The position numbers and the translations under genes were made by a program. The notes under the pieces are model-generated. The model was given only the letters and a program-made list of their open reading frames with translations, was not told the origin of the DNA and made no database searches. Positions 33,825 to 45,729 of a DNA stretch of 64,000 nt are shown one piece after another; within the stretch, counting starts at the first letter, position 1; every line of letters starts with the position of its first letter. The DNA comes from Lojkania enalia (lineage: Eukaryota; Ascomycota; Dothideomycetes; Pleosporales): NCBI GenBank assembly GCA_010094045.1, contig ML986678.1, positions 62,001 to 126,000 on the forward strand, given 5' to 3'.

Positions 33825-36800
33825 TTATTTCTCCGTCTCCTCGCCATCATCCTCGTCGCCGTCCTCGTCTTCGTCGTCGTCGGCATCGGATACCTCATCG
33901 CCGAGCTCTTTGAGCCGTTTCTTCGATGCATCAGTAGCTGTCCTGTCTAAACGTATAACAGAAACATACCTTATCCCTTGCCCTCTTCTCCTCTAGATCC
34001 CCAAGAACAACAAACAGATCATCCAACTCGGTCTGCACAGCAGTTCTCGCCTCTTCCTTCTCCTTAACACTCGCTTCCGCTTTCCGTGCCTTCTCCTCAG
34101 CATCCTTGACCTTCCATGTCTGATCCTGCATTGTAGTTTTCAACCCCTGGTTTTCCCTCTTCAAATTATCAATAGTCTCCTGCAGGGCCTTTTTCTCTTC
34201 CTTGAGCTTGATGATCTGGGCTTCGCTTTCGCGGAGATTTATCTCTAATTTGCTGATCGTTTCGCGGACTATGGCGATTTCATCTTTCGTTCTGCGTTGT
34301 GTTTGCTCGAATCCTCGAATAGTCTCGAGTGCCACCTGCCGTGCTTCGTTGGCGGCGCTGAGCCGACGCTCTAAGTCAACTCGAACCTTATTAGACTCAT
34401 GGAGTTTGTCTTCATATTCTTGTTTTGCCCGCGAGACAGCCAGCGTTGTTTCCTTTGCTGTCTCTTGAACTTTGTTGTTCAGGGCCGCAAGTTGTAAATT
34501 ATGCTTGTTTTCCATATCTAGCACTGTCTGCCGGTGTTCTCGCTCCATCTTCTTGATATCAGCCTCATGGTTGCTGTGCAAATCGTCGTTGATGCGCTTG
34601 ATCGTGTTTAGCTGTGTGAGGGACGACTCCTGCGTTCGCCGGTGGTCCGCTTGCTCCTGATTGAGCTTTTGTTCCAAAGTCAGTAGTTCTGACTGCATCT
34701 TATTAATGACTTGGGCCTTTTCTTCCAACTGACCCCGGAGAGAATCAACGAGATCTCGATCGATGCCTTCGTGCGAAATTTGTATCTCGAGGCCTGGGTC
34801 CCGATCAATTGCCCGCGACAATCGGCTGAAATTATCCTTCAAGAAATCTACGAAAGTTGCATCAAAAAAAACGTCTGGCAACGTCCCACTCGATGAGCCG
34901 TCCCGAGGGATTACCTCGAAGTCGCGAACGAGGGGATGTTGACGCAGCTGGGAAAGGGCATCAAGGTACTTCTCACGTCCCAACTTGGTTGTCAAAATCG
35001 GATGTAGATCCCGCCTAGGCACAGGAGAGTCTTTGGTGGAGAACTCATAAATGATACCGAGAAGCGCAGCGCTGAGGCCTCTTATTACAACTTGATCGGC
35101 ACTTGTTTTAAGTGCGTTCTGCACAAGGCTCTGGAGACTGCTAGCTTCACCAAGAAAGTCATTCACCGCTGCAGTGTCCTCGAAAAGCCATCCAGAAAGA
35201 AGCATTAAATATGCAATGGGTATTCGCCCATCTTCGCCTAATTGGAGGCTGGCTATCAGATTTGCGGTGAGCGTTTGTATGCAGGTTACAACTTCTTCTC
35301 CGTTACTCGCGTCGCCCTCAACAACCTGCATCAGTCTGTTCTTGGCCTCGTGATCGTCGAATATGAGGTGGAATAGAACTGTTGCTGCAAACCATATCCG
35401 GTATGGGTCAACGGCCTGAGAGCCCTGCGAGCCGGTGATGAGTGTAGTAAGTACATTAGCCGTCTCATCACCTCCAAAAAGATGGCCGTCAATGGTCCTT
35501 TGGAGGAAGTGTAGCCGAATCTCAAGATCGTTATAGAAATAAGCCTTGATACACTCGCATGCCGCAAAACGTGCGTCAAAGAGATCGTTGCCAGCTGGGC
35601 TGAGAGCAAGATCGAGCAAAGCTTCAATGACATAGACTGACGATATTCCATTTGTGGGCTTGGTGCCGTTTGCCGTCGGCTTGGGATCAACGATGGGTCG
35701 AACCTGAAGCTGGGAGAAGCCTCTTTGCAGATGGGCATTACCTCTGATCATGTCAGCGCAAGTGTTGAGCGCCTCGATCTTGATAGGAATGGAAGTAGAG
35801 GGGTCAAATGCCAAGTTCAACACCTGCTGGAGTAGGCCATGCTTATGAAAAGCATTCTGATTCGGCGATGTGCTCGTGCTACCCCTAACCAAGAACATGC
35901 GTAGAATTGCGAGCAGACCCCAAATGTTCTTATCGCTCTGAGGGCTGAGCCAATCGTCTTCGTCCTCATTACTCCGTGATCTCTTGCTCTTTTTGGCGCC
36001 TGGAAGAAGGGCGGCGAATTTAGCGACCCCGCCTGTTTCCCGAAAGGTCGTCTGATTCGAGGCGTTAAACCGCACAAGATTTGCGAGCAGCGATAAGCAG
36101 TCTTGTACGACGATGCCTCCTTGAGTGAGGGATCCGTCAGCCTCAATCATGCTGAATATTTTCTCGAAGGCGTTCTCGAAGACGAAGAGCTTCTGCAGCT
36201 CCGACGAGGCTTGGGATAGGTCGTTGAGTAGGACGAGACCTGCATTGTGCACAGCATCCCTAGGGTCGTCAAGTGTTGCCACAAGGCGGGGTGTACCTAG
36301 CGGTGCCGTCAATATGCATTCTTGGGTTCTCTCTGGGCGCGCGCTGAAGATGGCTTGGATGAGCTGGAGGGAGTAGAGGCGCGAGTAGAAGTCGGGCGTC
36401 TCGAGAAGGTCGAGGAGGATTGTTATGTTATCTTGTCGCTACCATAAGCTCAGCACTTGCGAATTGAGTGGGTCTAGGGCACTGACCTGAGTAAACTCGT
36501 CTGCTAGCCACAGGGCGATTTCGTCTGATGCTTCTGGCTGGGCTCTGTCAGCAGTTGGACGCAAGGGAGACGTGTGCTTTTGGACATACACTGTGCTCGT
36601 TCGGATTGAAGAGCATGAGCAGCGTCTCCAGAACAACCTTGATGGTGTCGACGTCTTCGGCATCCTTTGTCAGGGAGGCGATGAGGCCGCGGAGGGCACC
36701 AGACGCGACTGAGGCAGGATACTCTTTTGCAAAACTGCGGAGCCCTAGGATGGCGGCGCGGCGGTCCTCGAGTAGAGTTGCGCTAGCCAGGCGGCTGCTC

Positions 36801-36865
36801 AGGGTGCTGATAGTGTCGGTGGCCGTTTGTTTGGCCGGGGCTTGTGCTTCAAGCATTCGTAGCAT
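33825..36865 (-). CDS. USO1: Uso1/p115 vesicle-tethering protein
   Basis: Four exons, all joined in phase 0: 36865-36590, 36537-36487, 36438-33970, 33920-33825; introns 52, 48 and 49 bp. 963 aa. Uso1/p115 tethers ER-derived COPII vesicles to the Golgi and works with Ypt1/Rab1. The N-terminal two-thirds is the armadillo-type head (R-R-A-A-I-L-G-L-R-S-F-A-K-E-Y; F-N-P-N-E-H-S/P-E-A-S-D-E-I-A-L-W-L-A; A-R-P-E-R-T-Q-E-C). A coiled-coil tail starts near residue 640, and the last exon gives K-R-L-K-E-L-G-D-E-V-S-D plus an Asp/Glu run, the acidic C-terminus typical of the family. Without the last intron the frame ends early without this acidic end, which supports the splice. The TBC RabGAP at 15.6 kb acts in the same pathway but is not adjacent. 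Confidence 0.93.
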
Positions 36866-37663
36866 CTTGACGGTTTCGGGGAGCGGCTGGCTACCAATTC
36901 ATGGCGCGGGCGGGAGGAGCGGCTGTCTAAGGGGGCGTAGATAGCAGCTGGGAGTGGAATGGCACTGGGAGAGTGGGCATTGCCCAGGGCGAGTCCTCTC
37001 TACAAGTAGGAGTATGCCCGAGAGTGAATGTGTCTACACTGTGGCCTGCGGAAACGGTTGAAGGTCAGGATGTGTATGTACCGGGTACGGTTCTGTACAC
37101 GTAGAAAACGCAGCGGCCTGATCGAGTCTCTATTGGACAGCAATCCTTAGTAAGACGCCGGCCTGCGCCCTACACCCTGCTTCCCTGCCCTCGGCGGCTA
37201 AACCCAGCCCAGCCTAGACTTTCCCGTGACCCAGTGCAGCCCTACAAGGCTTGGCCTTGGCCGCTCTCAAAGAGTTTCCTTAGTCGCTACCTGCTCTCTC
37301 GCTCTCCGCCTTTCACCCTCTTGTTTCAACTACAGCCCACAGCACAACACCACCTCGCCCCTCCGTTCTGCTCCCCCGCACCAGGGCGCAGATGTGGACC
37401 GTCAACATTGCGGGTGGCTGTTGATCCTTCGCTCTCTTTCTTCCTCTGTGCCTTCGTCCCGGCACGCTACCACGGCAGTCTAAGACTTCGCAACATCACA
37501 ACGAAAGCGCGGTCGCAGTTTCGTGCTGACTGCGTGCTCACGTCCTGCCTTTTGGGACGATATCTGCCGCTATCTACGCACCGTCGCCCTCCTTTATTTC
37601 CCCCTTCGTCCTTCGCTTCTTTGCTACGGTCGCTGCTCGAGCTATCGAGCACCCGTCGCCGCC
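36866..37663. promoter_or_regulatory. shared divergent promoter, USO1 and RAT1
   Basis: The start codons of the minus-strand USO1 gene and plus-strand RAT1 gene are about 800 bp apart with nothing between. The RAT1 side (37250-37660) is C/T-rich, as usual for highly expressed fungal genes. An in-frame open stretch continues upstream of the RAT1 ATG but is leader, not protein. Confidence 0.6.
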
Positions 37664-40600
37664 ATGGGTGTCCCAGCCATGTTCCGCTGGCTCTCTAACA
37701 GGTATCCCAAAATCATCGAGCCTGTCAAGGAGGAACTGCCAAAGAGAGTTGATGGCGAAATCATCCCTGTCGACTACACTAAGCCCAATCCGAACGACGT
37801 CGAGTTCGACAACCTCTACCTCGACATGAACGGTATCGTCCACCCGTGTTCGCATCCCGAGGATAAGCCTGCACCCCAGACGGAGGCAGAAATGATGCTC
37901 GCCGTCTTCGAGTACACAGATCGCATTGTTGGCATGGTTCGTCCCCGCAAACTATTATACATGGCGGTCGATGGCGTCGCGCCACGAGCCAAGATGAATC
38001 AACAGCGCTCTCGCCGTTTCCGAGCTGCGAAAGAAGCCAAGGAGAAAGATGCCGCAGCCGAGGAGTATAAGGCTTTTGTGAAGGCTCGAAGCCAGAATAG
38101 CGAGGCCATCACTTCACTCGAGGAAGTCGTCAAGAAGACCTGGGACTCAAACGCGATTACCCCGGGTACTGAGTTCATGCACCTCCTCGCCGAGAGCCTC
38201 CAATTCTGGTCTGCATACAAGTTCACGACCGACCCGTCGTGGAAAGACCTAAAGGTCATCATCTCGGACGCCTCTGTTCCCGGTGAGGGTGAACACAAGA
38301 TCATGAACTTTATCCGATATCAGCGTTCGCATGAGACTCACGACCCCAACACTTCGCATGTCCTATATGGCCTAGATGCCGATCTTATCATGCTCGGCCT
38401 CGCCACACATGAGCCGCACTTCCGGGTCCTTCGAGAAGACGTCTTTTATGACTCCAACAAGTCAAAAACGTGCACCAATTGCGGGAAGTCAGGCCATGTG
38501 AGGCTCAACTGTGCCTTGCCACCACTAAATCGAAATGATCGAGCGAAGATGAAGCCCAACGAAGAGCCCGAGGAGGGCGAAGAGGTCGAACTCACTTCGA
38601 ATGACTACGGTGAAGCATTGGCAAAAGCTGGACGTAAGCCATTCATTTGGCTCAAAGTAAATGTCTTGAGAGAATACCTCGCAGTCGAAATGGAGACAGA
38701 AGGCCGAAGATTCCCCTACAACCTCGAGCGCGCACTTGATGACTGGGTGTTCCTGTGCTTCTTCGTTGGCAACGACTTTCTGCCCCACCTGCCGAGCTTA
38801 GATATCCGTGATCAGAGCATCGATCTGCTCGTCGGTATCTGGCGGAAGTTAGTCCCGCGTTGGGATAGTTACGTCACTCATCACGGGTATCCAGACATGC
38901 ATAAAGTGCAACAAATTTTGACTCAGATTGCTCAACAAGAATCAACAATATTTAAGGAGCGCCATGAGCAAGAAGAGCGCCGAAAGGCGCGGGAAGAGCG
39001 CAAGCAGCGGTATAAGTCGAACGGAAACGGACAGCCGCCTTGGAAGCGACGCAAGGAAGATACTCAAACATATCTGACGGCTAATATACCGTTTACGACG
39101 CCTGATCAACTCCAGTCGAATTCATTCCGAAAGGTCCATGACAACCTTCAATCGAACAACTTTCAAGCTAACAAAGCTGCAGCTGCAGCTTTGAAGGCCA
39201 CAATGAAAGCCAAGGACACAGAGATGACGGACACGTCAAGCGAAAATACCTCCGCCCCTGGTATCTCGGTGTCTCTCGGTAAGCGGAAAGCAGATATGCT
39301 GGAAGAGTCAGATAGCGGCACTCCTGGTCGAAGCACTCCTATCCCGAAATCTCGGGATGAAGAGATGCCGGAGGATACTGTGCGCCTCTGGGAAGACGGA
39401 TACGAGGACCGTTATTACCAACAGAAGTTCAAAGCTAAGCCCGGCGACCTCGAATTTCGTCACGAAGTGGCCCGAGAATATGCAAAGGGGTTGTGTTGGG
39501 TTCTGGCTTATTATTTCCAAGGCTGTCCATCCTGGACATGGTATTATCCATATCACTACGCTCCTTTCGCGCAGGATTTCGAGAACCTCGGGGAATTGAA
39601 GCCTCATAAAATGTTCCAACAAGACACCCCCCTTAAGCCATACGAACAGCTCATGGGAGTCCTACCCGCTGCTTCCAGTCATGCGATTCCGGAACCCTTC
39701 CGTCAGCTGATGTCGGACCCAACATCCCCAATCATTGACTTCTACCCTGAGGATTTCCCTATCGATCTCAACGGCAAAAAGTTCGCTTGGCAGGGTGTCG
39801 CAATTCTTCCCTTCATCGACATCGATCTCCTACTTAAAGCGATGAAGACGAAGTACCCGCAGCTCTCAGATAGAGAGCATAAGCGTAACGCGGTCGGCAA
39901 GGAAACCCTCATATTCTCGCAAGAAAATGACCTATTTAATATCGTAGACAAGGCATTCTATCGTGTACCTATGCCCCAACAAACGAAAATTGATCATGAA
40001 ACTAGCAATGGTCTCCATGGTTCGATGGAACATCATGATACATTCGCCCCCGACAGCCTGCTCGTTCCACCCTTTGAATCAGACCATTCCCAATTCGAGG
40101 AACTCCACGACAAGTCGATGAGGTACGTTTGATTCTATTTTGATTTTTTACCCATACTAATTCTTTCTACAGGGTTCATTATTTCATGGAGAAGCTCAAA
40201 AAGAAGGAGGCGCATAAGTCGAAACTCTTAGACAACGTCAAGCTACCAAAGGAAGAGCTCAATGACGAGGATAAGAAGTATGTTCTGAGGGGCAAGGGCG
40301 GTAGTCTTCGCGGTCATGGAGGGTTTGGGCGCGATAACCGTCCTAAGAAGCAGGGCCTATCAGCGGATTTTATTCATGGGGGAGCTAGGGAAGCCTACCC
40401 TGACGGTTGGCAGGAGAGGGCGAGCAAGCAATTCCGTGGTGCCGGTCCCTACCGGCATTCTAATAATGACCGTGGATTGCTACCACCGATTAATTCTGAA
40501 ACTAGCGGTATCCTCCAATATAGACCTGGTCAAGGCTCTGCGCCTATCGGACCTCCCCCTCCACAACAGCAGCCGCGCTCGAATGCTCCTGGATACTTCC

Positions 40601-40845
40601 CTGCTGGATTCCCGGTGCCACCTAGTGGATTCCCGGTGCCACCCAGTGGATTCCCAGCGCCACCTCCTGGATTCCCAGTGCCACCTGGTGGATTCCCAGT
40701 ACCACCTCCTGGATTCCCAGTGCCACCTGGATTCCCCGCACCATCACCATCTTCGTCCCAGGGACATCCACCTTCTCGATTCCAGGGACAACCGCCTCTT
40801 AGTCATGAAGGTCGCAGGTACAATGGACATCCCCCCAGACACTAG
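37664..40845 (+). CDS. RAT1: 5'-3' exoribonuclease 2 (Rat1/Xrn2)
   Basis: Two exons, 37664-40122 and 40173-40845; intron 50 bp (GTACGT...CTACAG). 1043 aa. Nuclear 5'-3' exonuclease for rRNA/snoRNA processing and torpedo termination of RNA polymerase II. The start M-G-V-P-A-M-F-R-W-L is diagnostic. The Mg-binding acidic residues sit in L-Y-L-D-M-N-G-I-V-H, I-S-D-A-S-V-P-G-E-G-E-H and L-D-A-D-L-I-M-L; G-N-D-F-L-P-H-L-P closes the N-terminal region. A CCHC zinc knuckle (C-T-N-C-G-K-S-G-H-V-R-L-N-C, about residue 270) is usual in fungal Rat1. The C-terminal domain carries W-Y-Y-P-Y-H-Y-A-P-F. Exon 2 encodes a Gly/Pro-rich tail with G-F-P-V-P-P repeats. An upstream in-frame ATG (37523) is rejected because it would add non-conserved residues. 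Confidence 0.95.
40606..40746 (+). repeat. 21-nt repeat encoding GFPVPPx in the RAT1 tail
   Basis: Units start at 40606, 40627, 40648, 40669 and 40690, and a shorter one at 40711. They read G-F-P-V-P-P-S, G-F-P-V-P-P-S, G-F-P-A-P-P-P, G-F-P-V-P-P-G, G-F-P-V-P-P-P, then G-F-P-V-P-P. Low-complexity and probably variable in copy number. Confidence 0.9.
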
Positions 40846-41899
40846 ACTAGGCATCACCTGAAGGCACTTGTCTTGGGTATTTCAGAGTGCATATGGCGTT
40901 TGGGACTGAGAGTTAGCCTCTAGAACTGAGAACTATTTCTGGGTTCTAGAGTTGCGTTCGGGTACGAAAAGTGTTTCTGAAAGTGAGGCCCTGCATCTAG
41001 GATAGCGAATTGGCATCTAGAACTAAAACCTAATTCCCAGTATTGAAGTGATAGCGAATTTGGATTTGGGGGCCATGTACGATTACATTATGAAGATGGC
41101 TCCTTATCACGAATGAATGATACCCTTTCTGTGCAGTTTCGGCTGCGCAGTCTCTAGGGCCTTAGGTTATATTTTTCTGCTTTGACTACTTTTTGTGTGA
41201 TGTTGTGTATTAGGTTGTAATTGTGATTGTGGGGTTCTAGAATATTGAAGGGTGGTGATGCGGATGGGGGGAATGGTAAGTCGATCGATCTATTGGTCCA
41301 TGTAGCTATTGCTTTTGTGTGTATGTGATTTATAAAGCGATATTTAGGATGGGGGAGAGGAGGGTGTGTGGGATTGATTGATAGAAGGTGAGTGGAGGAC
41401 CTGTTAGATCGAACGGGTGGGAAGGAATTTTTAGAAAACCAGATAGTTGATGGATGCGTTTGTATTTGAGAAAGTTTATAAAGGTCTTAGGCTGATGAGA
41501 CGCTTGTTTCAGGACTTCAAGGTTGATATACAACTTGCAATGAGATATGATGGTCGTTTCGGCTAGGCTCGAGAGAACATTCTGCTTTATAGTCGTGAGT
41601 GAAAAGGCCTCGCAGGAAAAAGTTGATGGTATATCCTAAGTGTATGGGATAGGGAAGATTGATGACACCGGGAGGAGCGGAGGAGAGGATTTTGGGATAT
41701 ATAGATGGGATAGTGAATGGGAAGCTGGAATAGGATATGTAGATCGGAGATGCAGATAGGGTGTGTAGACGAAATATATAGAAAGGACACGGGGACATTA
41801 TACAATTTTCTCATCTTAGAGAGCGTGGGAAAACTCTATAGAGACAGTATAGATGGAGGATGTGTTGTTAGAGACTTGTTTAAATTTCATAACTCGAAT
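40846..41899. other. intergenic, no gene
   Basis: 3' flanks of RAT1 and of the 41.9-kb gene (convergent). Sequence is AG/GT-rich on the plus strand. ORFs of 60-90 codons look random. Confidence 0.4.
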
Positions 41900-44795
41900 T
41901 TACGCATCCTGTCCAAATTTCAGGCTCCCAAGGAATGTACTCCAGAAAACGGAAAGCATGGCTAACATGATCGAAGTCGGCATCAAAGCACTTTCCAGGT
42001 CTCGCTCTTTCCAGACAAATAACCACATGAAAATGAGCCATATGAGAGGCGTTATGCAGAGGAGATTATAGAATAGAATCCAGCGGAAGCATATCGCTTG
42101 ACGAGCATATATTCCCCAGAATGTTTCGCGTACTTCGCTATATTCGTCGAGTTGGGAGGTCTTTTTGGGGAATTTGTCGAGGAGTTCGCGCGAATGTGCT
42201 TTGGCGGTTTGGCTTGGGCAGTTACATTTTCTGAACCAAGAGATGAGACGATGAGGGCAATAAGCCAATTTCCGGCATGAATCAAAGCGCTTTCGAAATT
42301 CGTGCCTACTAACCGGTGGGATGGGAATCATGGGCTGTGGGGCGTAGGTATAATCGGGGTGATGGGGAGTTGGGAACGCATCTCTTTCGCGAGGTGCGTA
42401 CTCGCGTTCATCGAACTTTTCGAACTATAATGCATCTTAGAGCCACTGCGTTCAAAGCATATGTGGCCTCCTACAGCTGCAGCTGAGTTGGATATACTTA
42501 CCCTATAGAAATCACAGTGCGAGAAGCGCCACACACTAAGCTTGGCTCGCCAGAAGCCTCGTAACCTGAAGAACTCGGAGCGCAGCGCTGAGAAGAACTG
42601 TGCAGTAGTCTTATTGGCTACTGTCAGTTATGCGAGATAATGACCGCTTCCTGATTCTACGACGAAGAGAATTCGAGGCAGCAGTAGTGGTGAAACTGGA
42701 TTGGGACCAGTGGGTTGGCCCGTCATAATCTGGGGACCCAGAGCAGAGGGGTTATTGATTGGGATAGAGGGTGTTCTAGGACTCGGACCAGTCGCAATAG
42801 ACTGAGTTCGTTGCTGCTGCGCCTGCGATTGCGTCTCCGAATTTGATGGTCTACTAGGACTCTCCATGGCTAAATTGGAGAACGCATGCTGCCGAAGTAG
42901 GCGAGCAAGTTGCTCTGAGAATGAAGTCGAAACGATAGCCGATCGCTGCTCACCACAGATCTTGCTAGACTTGAGAAAATTGTTCGAAAAAGACATCCTG
43001 GAGAACTTACGCAAGTCCATTGAACTCGCTCCTCATCTGAAGAGAGCGGATGCTGAGCGGGAGAAAATGGCGCCCAATCCCATATCTCCTTCATCCATCG
43101 CTCAATCCCAACCTTTAATTGGTTCGACCAACTACTATTGTTAAACTTTGAGATCTCGATTGATTGTAGGTCCGCGTCGCGGAGGTCGCTGAGTAAATTA
43201 TGATATGCTGCCATCCTCGCTTTCTTTTCTGGCCCGCCATGACTTCTCTCTATCGCCTGAAGGAGATCAATAATTCTCGATTCAAAAGACGGGAAAATAA
43301 ATCGCTCAAGGCATTCACTTAATGCCATAAAGGCACGACTTGAAGCAATGAACTTTTTCACTAGTTGTAAGTCGTGTTGATCGTCATTGGTCGGTGAGGG
43401 AGCTCTATACTCATCCACTTCTTCGATTACGCCATCTTTAATGTTTGAATCATGAAGTTTGTCTGGAATCACCTCACGAGAGACTGAAAGGATTACCTAT
43501 TCTCATTAATCCGTATGTACTATCATCAAAAATGTGGGCTAAGATACCTCGGTATTTTCCATTCTCGAGCAAATATATGAAGAGATTGCTCTTGCTCTAA
43601 TATAAATGAATATTGATGCTCGCCTTTCGTCTAGGCTTCCAGCCTCAGATCTTAAATCCAAAGCAAATTGCCGTAGCAGCCAAATTAGATTCGTGTGAAG
43701 TCTGTCTCTCCCTATAAGATACTTGCCAACATGGGCATGTACATAGAGAGATTTAAGAGTTGGTATGTCCCAGAGAAGACCTGCCAGCTCCTGTATAAAG
43801 AATTTGGAAGTCCCACTGCCTCCTTTGGATGTAGCGGCGCTGGATGGGAATGCCACAGAGAATACAGATTCTTGACCAACCGGACGCTCCGAATCTAAAT
43901 CGTATAGTTGGTCGGGATATATTCGTGGCCTTTCGACGGGATAATGTAGTAGTGGCTCGATATCATTGGCCGGAAGGGTATATATATCGTCTGGATGGTT
44001 TTGCTCCCACTGGTCCGTACGTTGCTTGGAAGAAGAATTCTCCAAGCTGAAAATGTTGTTGAATTGGACACCTTTTGGCGCGCTATCATTACCCGAGCGA
44101 CTAAATGCAGATATTGTAACCGCTTGGGCGGCCTCTCCGGGTTTCTGTTCCCAGTTAATACCAGAGGCTGGAATAGAAACTTCGAGAGGCCCTTCTTCGG
44201 TACTCGGCACAGCTGTGCCATCAATGATCAAATTTGGAGCTTTCGCATAGAGAATCGGCATAGAGTGTCGCTGACTGCTCGATCGATCATCTAACCGCGC
44301 CGTATGTGGAATAGGCCGGCCATTTATTAAATGCTGGTGATATTTGTGATAGTGCTCTATTCGGGCATCCTTTCGAAGGAAAATGCTAGGGCAATTTTCT
44401 GCTTCACAAGGGAACCACACGTCGGTGCCATTTGGGATTCCATGCTGCAAGCTCATATGCCTTCGTAAATTTCTGTGACGAAATATCCCATAATATGTGA
44501 CAAAGCAACCGTTATAAGCGCATCTGATTGAAGTAGAACCATCCCCTTGGCTCTCGTTATGGGTTCGGAGTGATGGTACGTATGCTCCTGGAGATGAGTC
44601 CTCAAGTAATGGATATAAAGGCCTATTAGATGGTCCATTTAGATTCCTATTTTCCTCCTGTAATATGAACCTGGGTTCCGCGGTAGGCGAAATATTATTC
44701 CCGATAGGTGACTGAGCCACATATGGCGTGGTTATTTCTCTTGAAGTTGTTGTTTGGGAGTACTCCGATATCGCCCTGTCTTCCTTTGAATGCAT
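41900..44795 (-). CDS. C2H2-finger protein with two C-terminal membrane helices
   Basis: Exons 44795-43548, 43496-43011, 42960-42502, 42424-41900; introns 51, 50 and 77 bp. About 905 codons. Two C2H2-like fingers lie near residues 89-155 (C-A-Y-N-G-C...R-R-H-M-S-L-Q-H; C-E-A-E-N-C...H-Y-H-K-Y-H). A helical middle follows; V-Q-W-T-C/I-C-G-E is split by intron 2; then R-I-L-F-V-V-E-S-G-S-G-H-Y-L-A, E-F-R-K-R-F-D-S-C and F-W-G-I-Y-A-R-Q. Two hydrophobic helices close the protein (F-Y-N-L-L-C-I-T-P-L-I-W-L-I-F; I-M-L-A-M-L-S-V-F-W). A TAA at 42628-42630 interrupts Y-L-A-[Q]-L-T-V: either a CAA-to-TAA nonsense, or removed by an in-frame 63-bp intron (42598-42660) that would also delete the V-E-S-G-S-G motif. 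Function unknown; I recall similar fungal proteins only as uncharacterised. Divergent from the CorA-like gene. Confidence 0.72.
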
Positions 44796-45729
44796 TTTCG
44801 CATTTGAGTTGTTGTGGTTAGACTGGAGCTTGCATTAACTTCGCCGCTAGATCCTGTCATTCCAAAAGTGCCAGATTTAATACCAATGATGTGATCAGTT
44901 ACTGTAATACTGCGCAGCAGCTCTGTGATGAGCGTTTAAGGATAGGGAGTCTTTTTGAGTTTCAAATGCTCCTCTTGAAGCATAAGATCACAATATTGGC
45001 ATTAATAAACTGGAGATTAGTGCCTAAAGAGAAGTGACAAGGCTATGACTCATGCCAGTTTTGTATGTGCTTAGCCTTGTAGGTCTGCCAAATGATAAGC
45101 AGAGGCAAGGCTGAAACACAGCTTGGTTAAATTGGTAATTTTTAGGAAACGAAATTTTAGGATTGATTATAGCTTCATAAAATGTTTTTATTCGTACTAC
45201 ACGTCGTTTTATGACATTACCGCGGGGACTACTAATTGTCTTCGGTTATACCTCATTTTCTTTTAAGAAGCTTAAATGTTGCTCGATAAAAAAGGTTTAC
45301 TACGCCTACATGAGCTTCATGATTTGCAATTATTTGTCTTAAGAGTCAGGAATGTCCGGATATGAACTATACCGTAACATTCCTACGCGTTTAGAATACC
45401 TTGATGCGAAGTATGAGACGGAATCTTGACGGTGTTACACCACGAGAAATGATAGTTTCAGAGTAATTCAATATCTAGACTATTTTATATGTGGTCCTAG
45501 CTTAAGGATGTTCGAAGGTCCAATACTGCAGAGTATTTAAATACCTAGAGAAATGGTGCAATCGTTGAGTTGAGATTATGTGGCTAAGCGCTGAGTCCAA
45601 AAGTGGTTAGCCATGCCAGCCACTCAGCTTCTAAAACTTGGGACCTCGTTCGTCTCACTCTCGTGGCTGTGTCTACTCTTTACACGAACACATCTACTCA
45701 CGATATTTTCTCTTCTTGCGTGGGCGATT
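44796..45729. promoter_or_regulatory. head-to-head intergenic region
   Basis: About 0.9 kb of AT-rich DNA between the divergent starts of the C2H2/membrane gene and the CorA-like gene. No ORF of its own. The last 117 bases are open in frame with the CorA-like gene and would encode a hydrophobic leader if the ATG at 45613 were used. Confidence 0.45.

Noticed and set aside
37523..37663. Extended N-terminus of RAT1 from an upstream ATG
   Set aside because: Rat1/Xrn2 proteins start at M-G-V-P; the upstream part is leader sequence.
45613..45729. Hydrophobic N-terminal leader on the CorA-like protein
   Set aside because: CorA-like proteins have a cytosolic N-terminus; the ATG at 45730 has A at -3 and G at +4. 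Not excluded entirely.
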